64,000 nucleotides of DNA from a virus: positions 1-64,000 of the IMG/VR virus record IMGVR_UViG_3300009551_000005, one strand, 5' to 3'. The notes beneath the pieces are model-generated. The model saw nothing but the letters and a program-made list of their open reading frames with translations, was not told the DNA's origin and searched no databases. A program made the position numbers and the translations under genes. Shown one piece after another: positions 46,745 through 55,070 of the stretch (positions are counted from its first letter, which is position 1; each line of letters starts with the position of its first letter).

Positions 46745-48682
46745 ATGGCAGGCAGCGGCCCGTCGGCAGAAGTCAGGATCTCGCTTCAGGTCGAAGAGGC
46801 CAAGGCGCACGCCGCCATCGCGCGCACGAGCGCGATGTTCGGGAAGATCGCGCAGTCGGCGCAGCGCGCGCTGCACGGCGCCATGGAGGCGGTGTCGGGA
46901 TTCGCTTCCACGATGTTCAAGGCCGCAGGGATCGCCGGGCTCGTCGGCGGCCTGGCAGGAGGTTTCGGCCTCGTCGAAGGCGCCATGGAGGCGGCGCGCG
47001 CGGCGGAGAGTCAGAAGAAGGCCATCGCTCAGACATTGGCCATCACGGACCAGAGCGGCGCGTCTTTCGCGCAGCTCAAGGTGAAGGCCGCCGGGCTCCG
47101 CGAGGAGTTCGTCGAGATGGGGATGAAGGCCGGAGTCATGGGCTCCGAGGTGGCCTCCATCTTCCAGGAGATCGCGGAGAGAAGCGGGCGGCCAACGTCT
47201 GCGGTGAAGGAGCTCACCGAGAAGATCGTGCAGGCCGGGCGCGTGGTCGGTGACACCGAGACCATCACGCGGGGCATGCGCATGCTCGAGATGGGCATGA
47301 CGGGTGCGCGCAACCCGATCGTGGCGCTCATCCGGTCCACCGGTGTCCTCAAGGGTTCCATCCACGACGTCTCGCACGCGCTCTCGAAGATGAAGCCGGA
47401 GGACCAGCTCCGCGCCGGTGAGGAGGCCATCAACAAGCTCGCCGCCAAGGCGAAGGATCTGCCGCTCACGTTCGGGCAGATGGCCAATCAGCTCAAGCAG
47501 ATGAAAGAGAACGTCCTCGAGAACATCGGGGGTCCTCTCATCAGCGGGATCATGCCGGCGCTCATGGAGGTCCAGAAGTGGATCGCTGGTCACCGGCGCG
47601 AGATTGAGGCCTACGCGAAGGCGCTCGGGCAGAAGGTCGGCGAGTGGGTGAAGGCGGCTGCCAAGATGATGGGCGAGGCCTTCAAGTGGATCGACACGCA
47701 CTCGAAGGAGATCTCCGACGCCATTCAGGGCGCGGCGTCGGCGCTCAAGTCCGTCTTCAGCTTCATCATCGCGCACAAGGAGGTCATCGCCGGGATGTTC
47801 GCGGCGAAGGCGCTCGGCGGGTTGGTGGGAATGGGTGGTAAGGCCGGAGCCGCCGCCGCGGGTATCGGCATCTACAAGGAGATTCTCGAGGGCGTGAAGG
47901 ATGCGGTCGACAAGGCCTTCGTCCACAAGGAGACGAAGCACGAGGCGGCTGGCGCGAACATGAACGCTGGCATGGACGCCATCCAGCAGATGTACAAGGC
48001 CAAGAACCTCCAGGGGCTCCTCGACTACCAGAAGCAGTTCGTCGAGTACGCGGAGCAGTGGGACGGCGAGAAGGGCAAGAAGGCCGCCACGAAGTTCATC
48101 GACAAGTACATCAACGCGCTGTGGGACGAGCAGTCTCGCCAGTCCGACCGGATGCACGATCTCGCGATGAAAGCCGACGACGGCCGGCGGACCATCCAGG
48201 ACACGCTCATCGAGATCGGCAAGGCGAAGGACTCCTACGGGAAAAACTTCATGGGACCGACACCGGACTTCGAGGGGCAGTCGAACGAGCAGGGCGCTTA
48301 CATCGCGAAGATCTACAACGACGCCATCACAGCGCAGGACCAGGGCATGCAGATGCAGGCCGCGATCCTCCTTCGCTCGAGCGACATGGCGCGCCAGGCG
48401 CTCATCAACTCCGGCGTGGAGATCTCCGAGGGCATCGACAAGCTCGCGGCCATGGTCGGAGGCTCTGCGGGCGAAGCGCTCAAGAAGCTCTTCACGGATC
48501 GCCAGGCGTCGCTCAACAAGCCGACGATGACGCAGAACTTCAGCGGCGGCCAAACGTTCCACATCACGCAGGACTTCAGGAAGGCGGACCCCGACAACGT
48601 GGCGATCGTCACGCGGAAGGACACCTTCAAGCGGGCGTTCGCGCGCGGCTTCGCGAAGACCGCCATCTTCCAGGGCAGCTAG
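46745..48682 (+). CDS. Tape measure protein, 645 aa
   Basis: Sets tail length and is chaperoned by the upstream proteins. It is nearly all helix with Ala/Gly-rich hydrophobic stretches (MFKAAGIAGLVGGLAGGFGL and AAKALGGLVGMGGKAGAAAA), typical of tape measure proteins. By the rule of about 0.15 nm per residue it would give a tail of about 97 nm. Starts from a leaderless promoter with operator. Confidence 0.85.
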   Translation: MAGSGPSAEVRISLQVEEAKAHAAIARTSAMFGKIAQSAQRALHGAMEAVSGFASTMFKAAGIAGLVGGLAGGFGLVEGAMEAARAAESQKKAIAQTLAITDQSGASFAQLKVKAAGLREEFVEMGMKAGVMGSEVASIFQEIAERSGRPTSAVKELTEKIVQAGRVVGDTETITRGMRMLEMGMTGARNPIVALIRSTGVLKGSIHDVSHALSKMKPEDQLRAGEEAINKLAAKAKDLPLTFGQMANQLKQMKENVLENIGGPLISGIMPALMEVQKWIAGHRREIEAYAKALGQKVGEWVKAAAKMMGEAFKWIDTHSKEISDAIQGAASALKSVFSFIIAHKEVIAGMFAAKALGGLVGMGGKAGAAAAGIGIYKEILEGVKDAVDKAFVHKETKHEAAGANMNAGMDAIQQMYKAKNLQGLLDYQKQFVEYAEQWDGEKGKKAATKFIDKYINALWDEQSRQSDRMHDLAMKADDGRRTIQDTLIEIGKAKDSYGKNFMGPTPDFEGQSNEQGAYIAKIYNDAITAQDQGMQMQAAILLRSSDMARQALINSGVEISEGIDKLAAMVGGSAGEALKKLFTDRQASLNKPTMTQNFSGGQTFHITQDFRKADPDNVAIVTRKDTFKRAFARGFAKTAIFQGS

Positions 48683-48702
48683 CGGAGTCGGACGGGCCTT
48701 GA

Positions 48703-48708
48703 TACCGT
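48703..48708 (+). promoter_or_regulatory. Promoter -10 (TACCGT)
   Basis: TACCGT with a short leader and AGGAGAAG before the ATG at 48729. Confidence 0.45.
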
Positions 48709-48728
48709 CCGGGTCATAGGAGAAGACG

Positions 48729-48884
48729 ATGGCGTTCCCCGACAAGAGCAAGAACGGCAAGGGCGGAAGCAAGGACGCGAGCGAGAGCCCGGACGCGAGC
48801 GAGTCGGAGTCCAGCTCTTCTTCGGAGTCGGCGGAGAGCGAGAGCTCGCCGCTCGAGAAGTGGGCCAAGGCCCAGAAGAAGTGA
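48729..48884 (+). CDS. Ser/Glu-rich tiny protein, 51 aa
   Basis: Disordered, very Ser- and Glu-rich (ASESESSSSSESAESESS) with a basic start and end. It has its own promoter and ribosome site and lies between tape measure and baseplate genes. Function unknown. Confidence 0.6.
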   Translation: MAFPDKSKNGKGGSKDASESPDASESESSSSSESAESESSPLEKWAKAQKK

Positions 48885-48916
48885 CGCGCTCGCGCGCCGG
48901 CGCGGAGGTGTAACCC

Positions 48917-50218
48917 GTGGCCAGCGCGAGCTCCACGATCCTCATTGAGGAGATCACCAGCCAGCCTGGCCAGGTGCGTCGTTCGATCCTTCTCTCCGGT
49001 CCCACGCTCCCCTTCATGGGGCCGGAGTGGGGCTCGGAGCGGAACGAGAAGATCACCTGGTACCCCGGCAACAGCCAGGCGACCTGGCAGCTCATCGGGC
49101 CCAAGGCGGTGCCCATGCAGTGGCAGGGTCACTGGAGCCGCCAGCAGATGGGGAGCCGGCCGGCGATCTTCCACGACGTCGACGGCACGCCGCAGGACAT
49201 CGTCGACCCGTCCATCCTCCGCGAGAAGATGGAACAGATCTCGCTCGGCGGGCGCATCGTCCGGGTGACGTGGACGGTGCAGCAGGCCGGCGGGCAGCTC
49301 TCCGCCGCGCAGCAACGCGCGCTCGGGCAGGGCACTTCCCCGCAATCGCAGGGCTCCATCGTCCGCGAAGGCAGCCTCACGAAGTTCTCGGTGAAGCCCG
49401 AGACGTGGGACGACATGCCGTGGGAAGCGACGTTCAACTGGACGAACTTCGGCACGCGTCAGGCCCCTGCGAAGGCGTCGCGCGCGCCGTCGCTCGGGAG
49501 CTCCGCCGGCAAGATCAAGGCGTCGACCTCGCAGCTCAAGAACCTCTCGACGGGCACGCCGGTCGTGGCCTCCAACCCGTCGGTCCTGAACAGCGCGAGC
49601 TTCGTCACGCTCGGACAGCTCGAGAGCTTCCCCTTCGCGCTCGAGGCGGCGCTGGCGGCCACGGTGTCTACGGTCGTAGGTCTTGCGGATCGACTCTCCT
49701 CCGCCGCACTGGTTGGTCAGCAGGTGGCCGTGGTGCCCCTCGCGGTGCAGCAGGACTCCGTCGCGGCTGCGCGTCTCGCGGTGACGGAAGCGCTCCTCCT
49801 CGAGGACCAGCTCGGGCAGACGCCTTGGGAGCTCCAGACGCTCGGGCAGGAGGTGAAGGACATCCTCGCCGCCATCCAGCGCTACCAACCGATTCATGAG
49901 GAGCTCGAACAGCTCGCGCTCCTCGCCGCGGAGATGCGCGACGAGCTCCAGGCGCAGCTCTCGACGCCTCCGCTCAGTGGTCGCCGCTCCGCGCTCGGGC
50001 AGGGCGGTGGAGGTGTGACGGGCGCTGTTCTCGGCTTCTACGTGGTGAAGGCGGGCGACACGCCGGAGACCATCGCGCGCGCGTGGTACGGCGATGACAC
50101 GCTCTCCACCGAGATCCTCAACGTGAACGGTCTGCCGTGGCACATCGTCACGCTGCCGCCGGGTCTCCGCCTCCTCATCCCGCGGGTGAAGGGTTCAGGC
50201 GTCACGAAGAGCATCTGA
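48917..50218 (+). CDS. LysM-containing baseplate protein, 433 aa
   Basis: The C-terminal 50 residues (YVVKAGDTPETIARAWYGDD, then NVNGLPWHIVTLPPG) are a LysM domain, which binds peptidoglycan. The N-terminal 130 residues are a beta domain (KITWYPGNSQATWQLIGPKA), and the centre is helical. This matches baseplate proteins next to the tube of contractile tails, such as the XkdP or T4 gp53 type. GTG start after GGAGGTG. Confidence 0.82.
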   Translation: MASASSTILIEEITSQPGQVRRSILLSGPTLPFMGPEWGSERNEKITWYPGNSQATWQLIGPKAVPMQWQGHWSRQQMGSRPAIFHDVDGTPQDIVDPSILREKMEQISLGGRIVRVTWTVQQAGGQLSAAQQRALGQGTSPQSQGSIVREGSLTKFSVKPETWDDMPWEATFNWTNFGTRQAPAKASRAPSLGSSAGKIKASTSQLKNLSTGTPVVASNPSVLNSASFVTLGQLESFPFALEAALAATVSTVVGLADRLSSAALVGQQVAVVPLAVQQDSVAAARLAVTEALLLEDQLGQTPWELQTLGQEVKDILAAIQRYQPIHEELEQLALLAAEMRDELQAQLSTPPLSGRRSALGQGGGGVTGAVLGFYVVKAGDTPETIARAWYGDDTLSTEILNVNGLPWHIVTLPPGLRLLIPRVKGSGVTKSI

Positions 50219-50230
50219 TAGATTCCGCGC
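50219..50230 (+). promoter_or_regulatory. Leaderless promoter (TAGATT)
   Basis: TAGATT overlaps the upstream stop and ends 6 nt before the GTG at 50231. Confidence 0.55.
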
Positions 50231-50575
50231 GTGGCAATCGTCGTCGCCCTCGTCGTCGCGCTCTCTGCCTCGCTCGCGGCGAACGTGGTTCAAGCAGTGA
50301 GGCTTCGGCGCGCGAAGCGCCAGGAAGAGAAGATCATGGCAGCCATCGACGTCCTCACCGCGCAGGTCACCGAAAACGTCACCGTGGACGGGAGCGCGAT
50401 CCAGCTCCTCAACAACATCGCGGCGCAGATCCAGGCGGCCAAGAGCAGCGAAGCAGCACTCGAGGCTCTCGCTGCGCAGCTCAAGTCGAGCGCCACCGCG
50501 CTCGCTGCGGCGGTCACCGCGAACACGCCGGCGGCACCTCCGGCGAGCCCTCCGCCTCCCCCGCCTGCGCCCTGA
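50231..50575 (+). CDS. Membrane-anchored coiled-coil protein, 114 aa
   Basis: Residues 1-20 are a membrane helix (MAIVVALVVALSASLAANVV), then a basic helix (RLRRAKRQEEK), an Ala/Gln coiled coil and a Pro-rich tail. This layout is that of an inner-membrane spanin or small holin-associated protein, although it lies among baseplate genes. Function unproven. Confidence 0.62.
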   Translation: MAIVVALVVALSASLAANVVQAVRLRRAKRQEEKIMAAIDVLTAQVTENVTVDGSAIQLLNNIAAQIQAAKSSEAALEALAAQLKSSATALAAAVTANTPAAPPASPPPPPPAP

Positions 50576-50589
50576 GCACGGCGCAGCGG

Positions 50590-50601
50590 TAGGCTGCTCC
50601 C
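50590..50601 (+). promoter_or_regulatory. Leaderless promoter (TAGGCT)
   Basis: TAGGCT ends 6 nt before the GTG at 50602. Confidence 0.6.
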
Positions 50602-52464
50602 GTGTACCTCATCCCCTCCTGCAAGGTGCGCCTGGCCATCCGCTTCGACGAGATGGGGGCGCACCGTGACCTGAAGACCAAGGCCGACGCTCAGAACGCC
50701 ACCGCCACCACCAAGAACCTCTCCGGCGTGAAGGTGGAACGCGGTGACCTGAAGCTCGTGCAGGACGGGGATGCGCCGCCGGGCGTGTCGCGTCTCATCC
50801 TTCTTTCGTCGAGCAGCGTCTCGCAGATCCAGTCGAACCAGCCGAACGCGCTCCAGCAGGACAAGGGCGGGTTCCTGCGCATCGCCAACAGCATCCCTCA
50901 GCGATCGCAGGACAAGCTCACGTACGACGTCCTCCTCATCCCGACTGAGGCGACGTGGAAGAAGAACGGCATCCGCGAAGCCGACCACCTCACGGTGAAG
51001 TTCCCCTACTCGCAGTTCCCCTTCGACCCACGCCTCGTTCGCTCCGTCGCGATGGAGCTCATCATGGGGTGCGTGAAGCCGGAGGACTACGAGGCCGGCG
51101 TGAATGGGGAGTACCGCACGCTGCCCGATGGCTCTCAGGAGCTCCGGTCTGTCGTGCCCGACACGTACACCGACAACCAGGGAAGGCCGCGCACCAACAC
51201 ACGCTTCCAGGGCTTTTGCGACACGTGGGAGAACGAGTGGCCGACCGACGGAGAGCCGATGGTCACGCTCGAGGGGCGCGACAACACGCAGCTCATCATC
51301 GACCAGACGGTCTCGCCGCGGCTCGTCGTCGACATGAACAAGCCGATTCACGAGGCCGTGGCGCAGTACCTCTCGCACTTCCCGCAGTGCGAGGGGCTCA
51401 GCGTGGAGTACCTACCGCCGGGGGAGACGCCGCCGGTGCTCAGCAAAGTGCTCGCGAACACCGCGTTCCGTCCGCAGCTCGGACCGCAGCCCTCGAAGGG
51501 CGGTCAGGATCTCAAGGCGTGGGACTACCTCACGGACATCGTAGGCGCCGTCGGTCACTCCATCCGCCTCGACGGCACGCGGGTCATCATCCAGCGCGTG
51601 CGGAGCTTCATGACCTCCGCGTCGGTGCGCCGGCCGGACGATCCGTACACCGGAAGAACTGGGCCCGCGGGTGAGCGCCTCGAGTGGCGGCGTTTCCTCT
51701 GGGGCAGGAACATCGCGAGCCTCAAGACCAAGCGCACGTTCACGCCCACGCGCTCGCCGGTGAACATCGAGGTCCGCATCTACAACCATGCGACGAAGCA
51801 GCTCATCGTCGGGCGGTTCCCCGAAGACCACGACCGCCAGGTGTACGCGATCCCGGGTGACGCTTCTCCTGACCAGAAGTGGGAGGTGCGTCGCATCGGC
51901 TACGCAGGGATCAAAGACGCGAAGACCGCGAAGCTCATCGCGCAAGAGCTCTATGAAAGCCAGGGAAGGAACGAGCTCGAGGTGGAGCTCCACACCGACG
52001 ATCTCGCGAGCTACGCGGGAAGTGACGATGACCCGGACATCCTCGACGCCACCGCCGGCGACACCATCGAGGTCATGACCGCGGAGGCCGCGGCGGACGA
52101 GAGAGACAACGAACAGGTCACGCTCGCTGGCGTTCTCGCGAGCTCCTCGCGCGCACGGCAGCACATCAAGAACCTCGGCTTCACCGACGAGTTCGCGGAC
52201 GCGTTCGCACAGGCGAGCGCCAACAGCGCCTTCGTTCAGCAGTTCCGGCTGAAGGAGCTCGAGTCGAAGTGGACGATCGGCGACGGTGGCGGAGGAGGCA
52301 TCGAGCTCACGGTCGCCGGCACGAACTACCAAGAGGTCAGGAGCGACAAGGTGGGTCTCGACGAACCGGACAACAACCCCGGTCTGCCGCCGCTCCCCGG
52401 TCCTAACGCTGGCCCGCCCGCGAACCTGCCCGCGCCTTCCGGCTCGCCTTCCGGTTGGATCTAG
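50602..52464 (+). CDS. Baseplate hub protein (gp27/gpD-like), 620 aa
   Basis: The hub joins the tube end to the spike. The size, the order between LysM protein and spike, and the two-barrel pattern (RFQGFCDTWENEWPTDGEPM then VTLEGRDNTQLIIDQ, and later WEVRRIGYAGIKDAKTAKLI) match late-control-gpD or XkdQ-type hubs. The C-terminal 45 residues are Pro/Gly-rich. GTG start supported by the leaderless hexamer. Confidence 0.75.
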   Translation: MYLIPSCKVRLAIRFDEMGAHRDLKTKADAQNATATTKNLSGVKVERGDLKLVQDGDAPPGVSRLILLSSSSVSQIQSNQPNALQQDKGGFLRIANSIPQRSQDKLTYDVLLIPTEATWKKNGIREADHLTVKFPYSQFPFDPRLVRSVAMELIMGCVKPEDYEAGVNGEYRTLPDGSQELRSVVPDTYTDNQGRPRTNTRFQGFCDTWENEWPTDGEPMVTLEGRDNTQLIIDQTVSPRLVVDMNKPIHEAVAQYLSHFPQCEGLSVEYLPPGETPPVLSKVLANTAFRPQLGPQPSKGGQDLKAWDYLTDIVGAVGHSIRLDGTRVIIQRVRSFMTSASVRRPDDPYTGRTGPAGERLEWRRFLWGRNIASLKTKRTFTPTRSPVNIEVRIYNHATKQLIVGRFPEDHDRQVYAIPGDASPDQKWEVRRIGYAGIKDAKTAKLIAQELYESQGRNELEVELHTDDLASYAGSDDDPDILDATAGDTIEVMTAEAAADERDNEQVTLAGVLASSSRARQHIKNLGFTDEFADAFAQASANSAFVQQFRLKELESKWTIGDGGGGGIELTVAGTNYQEVRSDKVGLDEPDNNPGLPPLPGPNAGPPANLPAPSGSPSGWI

Positions 52465-52501
52465 CCTTCCTGCAGCTTTTAGGGCTGCGGCTCAGTGCGT
52501 G

Positions 52502-52514
52502 TAGGCTCCCGGGG
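52502..52514 (+). promoter_or_regulatory. Promoter (TAGGCT) between hub and spike genes
   Basis: TAGGCT with predicted transcription start at 52515, where a TTG and a structured stretch begin. Confidence 0.45.
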
Positions 52515-52640
52515 TTGTTGGACCGTCCTGCCCGAGGTCGTAGCACGCAGAATCGACCGCGCCACCAGCTCTTCGTATTGGACGAAGCCACTCGCGCTCC
52601 CAACCTCGGACCGTCCGCAATCTTTCTCCGCCGTCGGTGA
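52515..52640 (+). ncRNA. Candidate structured RNA, or a 41-codon leaderless TTG gene
   Basis: Stems are visible: CCGAGGT (52532-52538) with ACCTCGG (52603-52609), GGAC (52520-52523) with GTCC (52613-52616), and an inner hairpin CTTCGT / ACGAAG (52571-52576 with 52582-52587). A TTG at the predicted +1 opens a 41-codon frame ending in palindrome copy 8, but its codon use is poor. An RNA role seems more likely. Confidence 0.4.
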
Positions 52641-52654
52641 TCGATCACCGACGG
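52631..52654 (+). promoter_or_regulatory. 24-bp palindrome, copy 8 (perfect)
   Basis: TAGCGT follows after 3 bp. Located between the candidate RNA and the spike gene. Confidence 0.85.
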
Positions 52655-52657
52655 TGC

Positions 52658-52670
52658 TAGCGTCACCGGC
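52658..52670 (+). promoter_or_regulatory. Leaderless promoter (TAGCGT) of the spike gene
   Basis: TAGCGT 3 bp after palindrome copy 8 and 7 nt before the ATG at 52671. Confidence 0.62.
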
Positions 52671-53633
52671 ATGGGACACAACGACGGGAGGGACCACGCC
52701 CCGATCCCGATGCCCGGCGGCGACACGCGCGAGTGGGGGTGCTTCGGCATCGTGCAGCCGGCAACGTCAGGCTCCGGCGCGTCCATCCGCTTCTACGACG
52801 ATGACGGCAACCCGCTGCCCGAGGGATACCTCGTCGACGTGAAGCTCATGCCCTCGGGCACGATCGTCCCGTGCCTCGTCGCGTCCTTTCTCGCGGGCCA
52901 AGGCGAGGCGTGCTTCTTCCCGTTCAACGCCGGTGACGAGGTCTACGTGATGGTGCCCGAAGGCGACGAGCGCGCGGGCTGCACGATCGTCGGACGGTGC
53001 AACCAGGCGCTCGACGTCTTCCCGCTCCAGGTCGCGGGGCAAGACGTCACGCAGAACAACTTTGGCTTCGTGCGCATGCGCACTCCGTTCATCGTCGAGA
53101 CCGCGAGCTCACTTCTTCTACGGCACTCCGTCTCCGGTGCGTTTCTCGCGTTCGATCTCTCCGGCGCGCTCACCATGGCACCCGGTGACGGAGGAAGCCT
53201 TCATCTCGGCCCAGACTTCCTCGGCTTCCAGACGCTCGACAGCTCGGGCAGCGTGCAAGTGGTTCCCGCGAACGGATCGCAGGGCAATCAGGTGCAGATG
53301 AACGCTGACGCTACGAGCTTCCTTCTCGACGGCTCTGCGAGTCAGCTCCTCACGACGGGCACGCTCACGCTCGCGACCGCGGGCAACCAGTTCTGCGGGC
53401 ACGCGCTCACCGTGGAGCAGTTCCTCACCATCATGCAGGGGATCGTCATCCCGCCGACAGGTCTCACCGGACCGACCATGTGGGCCGCTCTTGCGGCGGC
53501 CATCACCGCGGGCAACGCGACACCCCTCGACACCACGGTCATCACGCCGGCGCTCACGTTGGCCCTCACCACGCCAGGGACTCCCGCGCCGGGCACGTTC
53601 GGAGTGGCCTGCCCGGGACTCCTCATCGGCTGA
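52671..53633 (+). CDS. Baseplate central spike protein (gpV-like), 320 aa
   Basis: The N-terminal 120 residues have an OB-fold pattern (EACFFPFNAGDEVYVMVPEG then RAGCTIVGRCN) as in phage spike proteins. The centre has short repeated strands (GSLHLGPDFLGFQTLDSSGS) compatible with a beta-helix needle. The C-terminal part is Thr/Ala/Pro-rich. It follows the hub gene, the usual order. It would pierce the outer membrane. Confidence 0.75.
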   Translation: MGHNDGRDHAPIPMPGGDTREWGCFGIVQPATSGSGASIRFYDDDGNPLPEGYLVDVKLMPSGTIVPCLVASFLAGQGEACFFPFNAGDEVYVMVPEGDERAGCTIVGRCNQALDVFPLQVAGQDVTQNNFGFVRMRTPFIVETASSLLLRHSVSGAFLAFDLSGALTMAPGDGGSLHLGPDFLGFQTLDSSGSVQVVPANGSQGNQVQMNADATSFLLDGSASQLLTTGTLTLATAGNQFCGHALTVEQFLTIMQGIVIPPTGLTGPTMWAALAAAITAGNATPLDTTVITPALTLALTTPGTPAPGTFGVACPGLLIG

Positions 53634-53680
53634 GAATCCTTGGGCGGCGCGGGAAAGTGCCACCCGCGGTGAAAAACCTG

Positions 53681-53708
53681 TTGCGCTATAGCGCAGGTGG
53701 TTTATAGT
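53681..53708 (+). promoter_or_regulatory. Strong sigma70-like promoter with internal palindrome
   Basis: TTGCGC (53681-53686), 16-bp spacer, TATAGT (53703-53708). A perfect 14-bp palindrome TGCGCTATAGCGCA (53682-53695) overlaps the -35 and spacer, the place for a repressor. It differs from the TAGCCT promoters of the structural genes and heads the accessory cassette. Confidence 0.7.
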
Positions 53709-53751
53709 TTCCCTTATGAGCGGCGCTGAGGGCGCGAAAGGGGAAACGACG

Positions 53752-53970
53752 ATGCAATTCGAAAAGTTCGCGGTGTGGGCTGACGTTTTCGGCTACCTGG
53801 CGATGGGCGCGACTCTTCACTACCAGGCACCCATGGATGCGCGTCCGCGCCGCGTGCGCATCGTCCGCATCTTCAAGAACGCCAAGCTCCGCATCGAAGC
53901 TGGCGACCTTTCCTTCACCGCCGACGAGGGTCATCTCTCGCGCTTCCGGCGAGAAGTCATCGCCGCCTGA
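53752..53970 (+). CDS. Small hypothetical protein, 72 aa
   Basis: First gene of the accessory cassette. AAAGGGGAAACGACG precedes the ATG at 53752 and almost the same sequence precedes the next gene, supporting this start. An in-frame ATG at 53716, 7 nt after TATAGT, would give a leaderless 84-aa form. The protein is a small beta-type domain (MDARPRRVRIVRIFKNAKLR) and could bind nucleic acid. Not recognised. Confidence 0.62.
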   Translation: MQFEKFAVWADVFGYLAMGATLHYQAPMDARPRRVRIVRIFKNAKLRIEAGDLSFTADEGHLSRFRREVIAA

Positions 53971-54032
53971 TTCGGTCTCTCCGACCCGGCTTCGGCCGGC
54001 TCAGAGCGAACGAAACGAAAGGGGAACGACCG

Positions 54033-54407
54033 ATGACGTACCTGGATCTGGTGCAGGCTTTGGAGCTTAAGAACGAGCAGCACATGGTGCTCTGCGAGAT
54101 GGCGATGCAGATCGACCGTCTCGAGCGCAACGTTCGCGAGGGCTCGAAGGAGTTCGCGGAGAAGGTCTCGAATTGGCAGAAGCGCATCGAGAGCGACGAC
54201 ATCATCCACAACACGTTCAGCTACCCGAACATGCTGCTGGAGATCACGAAGGACCAGACGGCGCTCGGAGCGCTTTTTCACTCCTTCCGCATCACCTTCA
54301 AGGTCATCACTGGGATGACGCTCGAGAAGGCGCAAGAGGAGCTCGTGGAAGCGGAAGGCGAAGGCGTGCCGAGCATCTCCAAGGCCGGCAGGAGCACTCC
54401 GCGATGA
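54033..54407 (+). CDS. Hypothetical helical protein, 124 aa
   Basis: Helical and charged (KNEQHMVLCEMAMQIDRLER, KSNWQ-like segments), without signal or membrane parts. Ribosome site AAAGGGGAACGACCG is a near copy of that of the preceding gene. ATGA overlap with the next gene. Not recognised. Confidence 0.62.
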   Translation: MTYLDLVQALELKNEQHMVLCEMAMQIDRLERNVREGSKEFAEKVSNWQKRIESDDIIHNTFSYPNMLLEITKDQTALGALFHSFRITFKVITGMTLEKAQEELVEAEGEGVPSISKAGRSTPR

Positions 54408-54595
54408 AGCGCACCATCACGCCGCCGCGCGGTACCGCTTCAACGCTTCCCCCCGTTCCGCGTCTCTCGAGCGCAGCCACGCTGCCGACGGTGCCCGTTC
54501 CGCCACCGTCACCGCCCAATTCCTACTGCATCTGGTGCGAGAAGCCCTCGCACGAGTGTTCGTGTGACGGCAACGGAGTCGACCACTGGAGATGA
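54404..54595 (+). CDS. Small Pro-rich protein with Cys motif, 63 aa
   Basis: Pro/Ser/Thr-rich start, then CIWCEKPSHECSCDGNGVDH, a compact metal-binding candidate. ATGA-coupled on both sides. Confidence 0.6.
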   Translation: MKRTITPPRGTASTLPPVPRLSSAATLPTVPVPPPSPPNSYCIWCEKPSHECSCDGNGVDHWR

Positions 54596-54879
54596 CCATG
54601 GACCAGAAGATTCAGGACAAGAAGGAAGCGATCTTCAACGTCTACCTCGCGGCTTACGTCTCGACGGTGTTCAACGAGAAACCCGCACCAAAAGTGAGTC
54701 CGCAACTCACCGCCGTCGAGCACGCGACTGCGAGCGCGATGGGCGTGAACCACGGACTGAACGCGAAGGACTGCGCACCGCGCGCTCTCTCCGACTTCTG
54801 GCAGCTCTTCGAGCAGAAGCTCGGGCGGACGACGCCTGCGGTGGGGACGGAGGCTCTCGTGCCCAAGGACGTGTCATGA
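54592..54879 (+). CDS. Small hypothetical protein, 95 aa
   Basis: Helical cytoplasmic protein (KKEAIFNVYLAAYVSTVFNE) coupled by ATGA to both neighbours. Not recognised. Confidence 0.6.
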   Translation: MTMDQKIQDKKEAIFNVYLAAYVSTVFNEKPAPKVSPQLTAVEHATASAMGVNHGLNAKDCAPRALSDFWQLFEQKLGRTTPAVGTEALVPKDVS

Positions 54880-55070
54880 AGTTCCACGTCTACATCGCGC
54901 GTGGTCCCAACGCCGCGTCGACGATGATCGAAGCATCAGACTCCAAGGACGCTCTCAAACAAGCGGCGACTCTTTGGGATGAGCAGCGCGAGAACATCAA
55001 CGTGCACTCCGTGAAGAACTGCACGGAGATGGGTTGCGGCGAGGGCTACGAGAAACGGAGGTTTGCATGA
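54876..55070 (+). CDS. Small hypothetical protein, 64 aa
   Basis: An alpha/beta mini-protein (MKFHVYIARGPNAASTMIEA, then SDSKDALKQAATLW), the pattern of a small ferredoxin-like strand-helix unit. ATGA-coupled to both neighbours. Not recognised. Confidence 0.6.
   Translation: MKFHVYIARGPNAASTMIEASDSKDALKQAATLWDEQRENINVHSVKNCTEMGCGEGYEKRRFA

Noticed and set aside
46544-50143. Very long open frame (about 1,200 codons) on the minus strand
   Set aside because: It lies antisense to the tape measure and baseplate genes, is rich in Arg, His and Leu, and has no promoter. It is the usual mirror frame of GC-rich coding DNA.
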